Shown: positions 54,388 through 62,200 of the stretch, piece after piece
Position numbering within the stretch: the stretch's first letter is position 1
How the letters are laid out: each line of letters starts with the position of its first letter
Source of the DNA: a virus
Length of the DNA stretch: 64,000 bases
Virus record (IMG/VR): IMGVR_UViG_3300020411_003797
Coordinates: 34,560-98,559 of that record
Reading direction: 5' to 3' (one strand)
Notes under the pieces: model-generated
Seen by the model: the letters and a program-made list of their open reading frames with translations, nothing else
Told to the model about the DNA's origin: nothing
Database searches by the model: none
Program-made: the position numbers and the translations under genes

Positions 54388-55463
54388 ATTATTTCCTTCT
54401 TAGGTGGTAGTTGACTCCCAAGATAGTAGACTCTACTATTTGAGAAATCTGTGTTGCCTTCTTCATCTTGGTAGATGACAGCATACCCATTCATTGCATG
54501 GGGAAATCTGAGATCAGCTTTATGCTGGTAAGGCATTCGAGCAGCCATTGCTCCTTGCTCAATTAACAATTTGTTCATAACAACACCCTTGTATATTCTG
54601 TGGGTGTGTCCAACTACGACAGAGTCGAAGTGCTGTCCTCCGAGTCGCTTATTAAAGTAATCACACAATCTTATAACTGTTGCACCAGGATTTCCGCCTT
54701 GGTAGGCGTCAGGATGACAAAAGATTGTCTTCCCAATTCTTACATACCAGCTATCATATTTCTGGTATGTGACATTGTCAAACTCTAAAATTTCTACAAC
54801 TTCTCCATACTCGTCTAAGACCTCGCCATTGGCGATTCTAGCAAGCAAATCTGGACGAAGTATTTGTGTAGCTTCTTTTTCAAAGTCGTTTCTAGCTAGA
54901 GTTTTAGCTGGTCTTCTATCATGATTTCCGCTTACTATTACTACTTGTGGAAAATCTTCAGAAATAGATTTTACAAACTCAAATGCAGCTCTATATTCTT
55001 TTAGTGCTGCAATCCTTCTAGCTCTTCCATAAGTGTTAAAAGCGTAGCCGTCAAGAATGTCTCCATTTAATACAACTACGTCTGCATCGCTATGCAGAGA
55101 CAAAGCTTCTTCAAGCTCATCTACCAGAGCAAACGGAAAGTGAATATCTGACAAAGTCAGTATTTTTCTAGATACGTTTTCTGGACTTATCACGCCAATT
55201 TTATTTGACTCTGCATCCATCAAGTATTCTTCTTGCATACTCTTTATTTTTTCCCATCTTTCTTCGTAGGGATCTTCGTAGTTTAAGTCAGGACTAATAT
55301 CGTCTCTCTGACATTTTTTGCGGATTGCTTCGGCGGATCTCATTTTTCTGAAACCCGGCAATCGTTTTTCATACCTTCTTCTAAATTCTTCAGCTATCTC
55401 GTTATAACTATTTGTCGCTCTGAGAATTCTTAACAAATGCTCTTCTTCTTCCTGCCATTTCAT
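54384..55463 (-). CDS. Calcineurin-like phosphoesterase with N-terminal DNA-binding-like domain
   Basis: 359 residues, AAGGAG about ten bases before the ATG. Residues 1-65 look like a SANT/Myb-type or homeodomain-like unit (KWQEEEEHLLRILRATNSYNEIAEEF). From residue 95 on, the metallophosphoesterase motifs run in order: LTLSDIHFP, VVLNGDILDG, VSGNHDRRP and VVGHTHRIY. It could act as a nuclease or phosphatase on nucleic acid during replication; such genes are common near phage polymerases. The N-terminal domain call is weaker than the catalytic one. Confidence 0.85.
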   Translation of the reverse strand: MKWQEEEEHLLRILRATNSYNEIAEEFRRRYEKRLPGFRKMRSAEAIRKKCQRDDISPDLNYEDPYEERWEKIKSMQEEYLMDAESNKIGVISPENVSRKILTLSDIHFPFALVDELEEALSLHSDADVVVLNGDILDGYAFNTYGRARRIAALKEYRAAFEFVKSISEDFPQVVIVSGNHDRRPAKTLARNDFEKEATQILRPDLLARIANGEVLDEYGEVVEILEFDNVTYQKYDSWYVRIGKTIFCHPDAYQGGNPGATVIRLCDYFNKRLGGQHFDSVVVGHTHRIYKGVVMNKLLIEQGAMAARMPYQHKADLRFPHAMNGYAVIYQDEEGNTDFSNSRVYYLGSQLPPKKEII

Positions 55464-55469
55464 TTAGTT

Positions 55470-57878
55470 TTACTCCTTGTAAACCTGTAAGGACTCTGCA
55501 ATTAATTTAAATGGATCTTCTTGCTCTACTTTACATTCGAGCCATACTAACGATCCTTCAGCTATACCTGATTCTTTTATTCTAGGCCACTTGTTCGGAA
55601 AGACTACCACCTCCGCAATTGCTGAGGAGTCGTCTATTTCTACAAACGCCATCGTTCTACCATTCTTAGTTCTTATTACCTTAAGGGAATTTACCACGCC
55701 ACAAACTTTTGTTCTTTGTCCGCTATATAGAGATACTATCTCATCGCATCCATTGTTAATCATTTTAGCTGGATGTGTGCCGACATAACAACCTATGTAG
55801 TGCGCTTGTTCCATAACTTGTTGTAATGACAACGGAACATATTCCATTCTATCTAGTTCTGGTTTTACAGGTTCTAGTTTTTCTTTTAGTGCTGGAAGTC
55901 TCCTTGGTTTCATTTCTTGAATTACTTCAAGTTTCCTTTCGGTATCCTGAATAGCTATTTCAACCGTCAAAGAAGGTTCTTTCTTGTATTCTTTTTGGAA
56001 GCCTTTCAGTTTCTTTCTCAAGGAGTCTCTTTCTTCGAGAATTTTACTCATTCTCTCGTTGTGTTTCACACGTTCCTCTGTTTTTATTAGGCGTTCTTTA
56101 TAGTCTTCTATGTCTCTAATATAGTCGTACAGTTCTTGCGACTTCTCTAATATCTCTGCCCTTACGTAGCCCATCTTATCAAATGCACCAGCTTTGATAA
56201 GACTAACAAAGGTTTTTATTGTTACCTTTCTGCCGGAAACACGGTACAGAAAGTCATATATATCTTTAAAAGGTTTCTTGCCTCTACATTTGACTATAGA
56301 TCTAGCTGCAGTTTTACCTACATCTCTAATCGCATTTAAACCAAAGTATACCTCATCGTCTTGAATTGAGAACTCAAGATCTGAAGAATTTACAGATGGG
56401 GGATATATATGAACCCCAAGTGTCTTAGCTTCTTGCATATATTCTGGAGCTTTTTGAGCCCAAGTCTTTGGCTGCAATGATTGTGATCTAATACTCATCA
56501 ATGCACAGAAAAACTCAACAGAGTAATTAGCCTTTAGCCACGCAGATACATATGTTAGCACACTGTATGAGCACGAGTGCGCTTTATTGAAGCAGTAGTC
56601 GGCAAAGCCGACCAATTCTTCCCACAATTCCGAAGCGTAAGCTTCTGAAAGATCACTGTGCTGCTTACAGCCTTCGACGAATTGAGCACTATAAGAATCT
56701 AGTACAGTTTTCTTTTTCTTACCCATGGCTCGTCTAATGTCGTCTGATTCTTTTAAAGTAAAGCCAGCCAGCTTAGAGCAAAGATTCATAACTTGTTCTT
56801 GGTATACGAGGGTCCAGTATGTATCTTTTAGAATTTCTGCAACAGCATCCGGCATATCGTCTACTTTGTATCCATTAGCCTTGTTTTTTATGTATTGTTT
56901 ATCAAGTCCAGCCTGCATTGGGCCAGGTCTATTGAGTGCAGATATGTCGCTTAATTCAAATATGCTTTCTGGCTTAATCTTACTGATAAGATCCTTTGCT
57001 TTGCCAGAAGTTTCCATTTGAAACACTCCGGTAAGAAGACCAGCGTGCATCATTTTATAAGTTCTTTCATCGCCGTCTTCTATTTCAAAGATATTTATAT
57101 CTATATCTTTTGTTTGTTTTATTAGTCTTACGGTTTCTTTTACAATAGATAATGTATCTATAGAAAGGAAATCGAACTTAATTAGGCCGAGAGATTCTAC
57201 CTCATCTTTATCGAACTGAGTGATTCTATCAGCTTTACTGTTCTTCCATATGGGTACAGTTTCGTAAATTGGGAAATCAGATATAACAATTCCAGCTGCA
57301 TGTATACCAAAATTAGAAATCATATTTTCTAGTTTTTGAGCTGCAGAATAAAATTCATTATACCTTTCTTCTTCTGCTATCGTTGGATTTTTCTCAACGA
57401 TTTCAGCTAGTGTCGCTTCCTTGCCAAACTTTGGTGGCGGAATGCTTTTTAATATATCTGACAAATCTTTGGCAGAACCTTCTGTTACTCTGTAAAAAGC
57501 TCGTGCTAAAGACTTGGGTTTGAAGGTTCCATGCGTTATAATGTTTGCCACATTATCTCTTCCCCAATTTTCAATAACCCAGTCGATTGCTTTTTCTCTT
57601 TCGAGAGCATCAAAGTCAATATCGATGTCTGGTGGACTGCCACCGATGGTGTCAGATCTTGCTTTTGCAAAGTCAAACTTGTCGGTCAAGCCGCACAAAT
57701 ATAAAAGAATACTATTATGCGGGTTTTCAAGCTTGATGGGGTTGGTTTTATTGTTGTATAGTAGACCAAGAATTAAAGACTTGTCTTTATCATTAATCAT
57801 TTCTTCTTCATAGGAGAGAAAATCTTTGTCTACTTTTGCTAATCTATCGCTTAGATAAAAGTTGGAGAGCTCTTTCAT
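55470..57878 (-). CDS. DNA polymerase III alpha-like core, lacking the PHP end
   Basis: 802 residues with AAAGGAG six bases before the ATG at 57878, so this is a true start. The catalytic core is intact: PPDIDIDF with Asp84 and Asp86, and IKFDFLS with Asp236, matching the three Asp of bacterial DnaE. IHAAGIVIS, LVYQEQVM, RRAMGKKKK and FNKAHSCSYS also match. A long coiled-coil insert (about 595-690) sits before an OB domain (VVNSLKVIRTKNGRTMAFVEIDDSS). The PHP domain and first part of the palm, about 315 residues in E. coli DnaE, are absent, including the Gly/Ser-rich GRGS loop. The missing part may be encoded elsewhere as a split subunit. Confidence 0.9.
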   Translation of the reverse strand: MKELSNFYLSDRLAKVDKDFLSYEEEMINDKDKSLILGLLYNNKTNPIKLENPHNSILLYLCGLTDKFDFAKARSDTIGGSPPDIDIDFDALEREKAIDWVIENWGRDNVANIITHGTFKPKSLARAFYRVTEGSAKDLSDILKSIPPPKFGKEATLAEIVEKNPTIAEEERYNEFYSAAQKLENMISNFGIHAAGIVISDFPIYETVPIWKNSKADRITQFDKDEVESLGLIKFDFLSIDTLSIVKETVRLIKQTKDIDINIFEIEDGDERTYKMMHAGLLTGVFQMETSGKAKDLISKIKPESIFELSDISALNRPGPMQAGLDKQYIKNKANGYKVDDMPDAVAEILKDTYWTLVYQEQVMNLCSKLAGFTLKESDDIRRAMGKKKKTVLDSYSAQFVEGCKQHSDLSEAYASELWEELVGFADYCFNKAHSCSYSVLTYVSAWLKANYSVEFFCALMSIRSQSLQPKTWAQKAPEYMQEAKTLGVHIYPPSVNSSDLEFSIQDDEVYFGLNAIRDVGKTAARSIVKCRGKKPFKDIYDFLYRVSGRKVTIKTFVSLIKAGAFDKMGYVRAEILEKSQELYDYIRDIEDYKERLIKTEERVKHNERMSKILEERDSLRKKLKGFQKEYKKEPSLTVEIAIQDTERKLEVIQEMKPRRLPALKEKLEPVKPELDRMEYVPLSLQQVMEQAHYIGCYVGTHPAKMINNGCDEIVSLYSGQRTKVCGVVNSLKVIRTKNGRTMAFVEIDDSSAIAEVVVFPNKWPRIKESGIAEGSLVWLECKVEQEDPFKLIAESLQVYKE

Positions 57879-57915
57879 TTATTCTCCTTTGAGTTGATTT
57901 TTAGGATTGAGTTTA

Positions 57916-57945
57916 TTATTAATACTTAGATTTCATTTTAGTCAA
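57916..57945 (-). promoter_or_regulatory. Candidate promoter of the leftward replication block
   Basis: On the minus strand TTGACT (57945-57940) is followed 18 bases later by TAATAA (57921-57916). The start would be near 57909, giving a leader of about 30 bases to the polymerase start, with AAAGGAG in place. A weaker rightward pair (TTGATT at 57894-57899, TATTAA at 57917-57922, spacer 17) may serve the gene at 57976. The two -10 elements would overlap. The whole space 57879-57975 is AT-rich and has no gene. Confidence 0.5.
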
Positions 57946-57975
57946 GAAATCTTTTACCATATACGAGGAGTCGAC

Positions 57976-58356
57976 ATGGCGAACGAAGTGTTTGTTTGGG
58001 AAGATGTTACGTTGTCTGCCGGTGGGAATCACCGGCTAGACGTGATTAAAGAACTGGGAAGACCAGCAATAGGATTGAGGATGCGCGATCCTGCAGGGAC
58101 TGGTGGCACACTTAAGCTTCAGTTTAATTCTGCAACTAGAAATAAAAAGCCTAGTGAAACTGGTCCTGAAACCGAAGTTCTTAGTTGGGCAAGTGCTGGC
58201 TCTTTTCCCACTATGTCTATGTCTGGCGGCGATGGGGTAGGTGATAGTACAGCAACATATTCGGGTATGAAAATACATTCAATAGAAATTATTTCTGCAA
58301 CTGCTGGTGGTGGTGGTGCAAGCCCAGCTGGTACCGCAGACATAGAGGTGTGGTAA
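57976..58356 (+). CDS. Small beta-rich virion protein
   Basis: 126 residues from the ATG at 57976 with GAGGAG upstream; a longer frame from 57907 lacks a ribosome site and would read through the promoter region. Beta-rich, Gly/Thr/Ser-rich (VTLSAGGNHRLDVIKELGRP; SIEIISATAGGGGASPAGTAD). Probably a tail or appendage subunit. It opens a second plus-strand structural block. Confidence 0.72.
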   Translation: MANEVFVWEDVTLSAGGNHRLDVIKELGRPAIGLRMRDPAGTGGTLKLQFNSATRNKKPSETGPETEVLSWASAGSFPTMSMSGGDGVGDSTATYSGMKIHSIEIISATAGGGGASPAGTADIEVW

Positions 58357-58357
58357 A

Positions 58358-58807
58358 ATGTCATTTCCAAGAGTAACAAATGGTGCAGTTCCTATAGTAG
58401 ATAGAAGAACTGTTACGCTTACTAGTAGTGTTACTACTAGTGCAACTTATGGCAGCATAACGAATTTCCCTCGCGAAGGCTTTATCAGAAGAGTTCGTGC
58501 AAAAGTTAAAGATGGTAGCGGAGGGTTGCCTTTTGAAATTTCGCTTTACGAAACTAATCCAGAAGGCTCAGATGGTACCGATGGTATTCACAGGGTTGCA
58601 ACTTACAGAGTAACCGAACCAAACGTAGGCGTCTTCCCTGCTAGTACAGATTACATCCTAGATAGCGAAGAGGAATTATACTACCAAGTAGCTGACAAAA
58701 CTTCAGGTACGATGGGCACACTTTATTATAGTGTTAAAACACTTACCGGAACTGCAAATAGCGTTGAACTTAGAATTGAAGTTGAGCTAGCAGGCGGAGC
58801 ATACTAG
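58358..58807 (+). CDS. Small beta-rich virion protein
   Basis: 149 residues, one base after the previous stop. Pattern of alternating strands (RTVTLTSSVTTSATYGSITN; FIRRVRAKVKDGSGGLPFEI; SVELRIEVELAGG), consistent with a beta-sandwich. No family recognised. With its neighbours, likely a small part of a tail appendage. Confidence 0.7.
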   Translation: MSFPRVTNGAVPIVDRRTVTLTSSVTTSATYGSITNFPREGFIRRVRAKVKDGSGGLPFEISLYETNPEGSDGTDGIHRVATYRVTEPNVGVFPASTDYILDSEEELYYQVADKTSGTMGTLYYSVKTLTGTANSVELRIEVELAGGAY

Positions 58808-58815
58808 GAGACAGC

Positions 58816-59286
58816 ATGCCATCAAGATTTAAATTATCGCAAGATACAGAGAATACTAGTCAGTCTATTCTTACCGAGAGTAGAGAAGTGAAGACTACGG
58901 AGCATCATGCAGATGCTTACCTCAGCAAAAAGGTTGATGTAAGTGCCAATAGTGATGATAGAGTTGAATTGCATTTGTATTTTGCAAACCAACAAGTTCC
59001 CAGTACAAGCAAGATCTATGTAAAGTTTAGAACTTCGATACAAGATCAGCCAACTATGAACACTATGGCAGACTGGGCTTATATTCAGATAGACAGACTT
59101 CACCCTACTACTGGTGAAGCTGAAGTTTTAGACCTTAAGTACACGATCGATACTACTGACGATGATGTCAAAAGATATGTGCTTAATGTTCCAGCAGTTG
59201 GAAAATGGATATCAGCCGTTGTTTGGGCTGATGTAACAACTGGTGCAAACAACCCTGTAAGATTCGATTGGATGAGGAGCTCATAA
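58816..59286 (+). CDS. Small virion protein
   Basis: 156 residues, AGGAG before the ATG. A beta-rich core (DRVELHLYFANQQVPSTSKI; WAYIQIDRLHPTTGEAEVLDL) with a C-terminal WISAVVWADVTTGANNPVRFDW strand pair. No family recognised. It ends one base before the giant fibre gene begins, so the two are probably co-translated. Confidence 0.7.
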   Translation: MPSRFKLSQDTENTSQSILTESREVKTTEHHADAYLSKKVDVSANSDDRVELHLYFANQQVPSTSKIYVKFRTSIQDQPTMNTMADWAYIQIDRLHPTTGEAEVLDLKYTIDTTDDDVKRYVLNVPAVGKWISAVVWADVTTGANNPVRFDWMRSS

Positions 59287-59287
59287 A

Positions 59288-62200
59288 ATGGCGCACAACA
59301 ACTCACGCTTACAATGGCGAAATTTATTTACTGCAGACCAAATAGCAACCGGTACTGCTCTTGGTCCTACTGATGGCGATATTGTTATTAAGAGTGATGG
59401 CGACATCACTCTACACCTAGACGATGACAGTGATGAAAGCAGTAGTTTTATTATTAAAAATGGTGGCAATACCAACATATTTACCGTTGACGAATCAGGT
59501 AACACTGTAGTCGCTGGTAACTTAACGGTATCTGGTTCTACAACTACTGTTAACCAAACTGAAGTTAACGTTCAGAATGCTTTCGTATTTGAAGGCGCAA
59601 GTGCTGACGCACATGAGACAACACTAACTATTGTAGATCCAACTGCAGATCACACTTACTACTTGCCTGACTTAGGAAATACAAGTGATACTGGATATAT
59701 TGCTGCATTTGCTGCTGATCCTGGTACGACTGGCTTAATTACTTCTACGCCAGCAGAGTTAAATCTGCTTGATGATGCTGCGGCAAATACTGTAGTAAAT
59801 GGCAAAGCTGTTATTTACGGTAGTTCTGGTGAGCTTGCTGGTACACTTTCTACTGCAGCTCAGCCTAACGTCACTTCTTTAGGTACTCTTGCTTCAAGAC
59901 TACATGTCAAAATAAATAACGGTCAAGGAGACCTGAGTTCAATAGATGGGCCTACAGCTTTACTTCTGCAGAGAACTACTGCTCTCAACGACTGTCAAAT
60001 GAGTATCATTAGTGCTACTAATGCTAACTCTGTTATCAACTTTGGTCACAAAAATGATGAAAATATAGGTCATATCCTATATGACAATACTAACAATAGG
60101 TTTTCTTTCCGAACTAACGCTGTTAGCAGCCGTGTAGTTATTGACAGTGCTGGCAAGGTTGGTATTGGAGCAGCAACTCCAGGCGCAACCTTAGATATTA
60201 ATGGCCCAACAAATGACAACGCATCTCTCCATCTGTCTGCTTTCTCTACGACGAACTCGACAATGCCATACATGTATTTCAGAAAGTCTGACAACAATAC
60301 AGTTGGAACTTTAACTCAGACAGATGATGGTGATTACTTAGGTCAGCTTATCTTTGGAGGTGTTAACTCTAGCAGCGCTTACAATGTTGCAGCTGGTATT
60401 GAGGTTCTTCAGGATGGTGCCGCTGGTGGTACCAGGGTTCCTGGCAAGATAGTCTTTAAGACCGCTACCAATTCTGCAGGAGCTGCAGAAAGATTCACTA
60501 TAAATAGTGACGGTACTAGTGTTTTTCATGCTCCACTTTCTTTGAAGTATGGTGCCACTGCTGGCGGTGAGCTCAGATTCCACGAAGACTCTGACAATGG
60601 TGCAAACTTTGTTGCCTTCAAAGCTCCATCTTCGATTTCTTCTGACATGACATGGACACTGCCAGCCGTTGATGGCTCTAATGGCCAGCAATTAACTACT
60701 AATGGTAGCGGCACCTTAAGCTGGGCAGCTGCAGGTGCATCTGGCGGCAATGGTACTATGACGAGCGTCAAGCTCAACAACAATGCTGTTGGTGATGCTG
60801 ATATTGTTACTCTAGATTTCTCTTCGAATTTTACTGCAACAGAGTCTCCTGATACAGAAATTCAGATTGGCATTGCTGCTGCGCAGACGACTATTACGTC
60901 TATTCACGCTACAGATTTGATTATCGGTGAAGATGATGAGACTGCTATCGACTTTGGTACACCAGATGAGATTGACTTTAAAGCGGCTAACGCTGTTCAA
61001 GTAACTTTAGCAGATGGAGTTCTTTACCCTGTAACTGATAGCGATGTGGACCTTGGTACTTCTTCCTTATTCTTTAAGGATGCGTTTATCGACAAGATCA
61101 CAACTACGGGCGTTATTGAACTAGGTCATGCTGATGATTGCACAATAAGTCGTTTCGATGCTGGCGTTATTGCTGTTCAAGGTGCAGCCGTTCTTATGGC
61201 TGGCGGGCAAACCGCAATCACAACGGACTACAATGCCTCACGTAAAGTTGGTCGTGATTCAGACAACCTTATTGACTTTGCTACGACTGATAATAAAATC
61301 ATCTTTAGAGTTGAAGGTGTTAACGAAGTAGAGTTGGTTCAAAACGCTCTCTCTCCTGTTAGCAACGATGGTGTTGCTTTAGGTACGACTGCTCTTGGAT
61401 GGTCCGACTTATTCCTCGCAGATGCTGGTACGGTTACATTTGGTAACGATCAAGACATTGTCTTAACACATGTTGCAGACAAGGGTCTTACGCTAAGTTC
61501 AGCTGCTTCAGGAATGCCAGAATTCATCTTGAAGAACACCAATAATGATGCTGCTGGTGGTCGAGTAGTCTTCCATAAAGACGGAGCAAACGCTGCAGAT
61601 AATGACATCTTAGGTGTTATTGACGCAGAAGGCGAAAACGACAATGGCACTCCTGATAAGATTATTTACGGTCATATTGAGTTCAGCTCTCCAGACATTA
61701 GTAATAATTCTGAAGATGGCGCAATAGAACTTACCACTATGGTTAATGGTAGTGCTACAGCTCTCTTAGATCTCAACAAGACTCTTGCAGGTGGAGTTGC
61801 CGTACTTACTGATTTGCAAGTTGGTGATGATGTTAGCCTTAAGTCTGATGGCGCTATCCTTAAGATGGGAGCCAATGAGGAGATCGCGATAACACATGTT
61901 CACGATACTGGAATCTTAGTTACCGATTCAGGTGGCACACCAACTATCCAACTGCATGATGCAAATGAGTCTATATCTTCAGATGGTTCAAAGTTAATTC
62001 TTACATCTAACGGTGTTGCATTTGCTATGCCAACAGCTGATGGTTCTAATGGCGATGTATTAAAAACAAATGGTAACGGTACGCTTTCTTTTGGTGCTGC
62101 TGGAGGTTCTGTAAGTGGTGCACAAACTGGAATTACAACTGACTTTAATACTGGTCGTAAGATTGGTAGAGATTCTGAAAACCTTATCGATTTCAGCACT

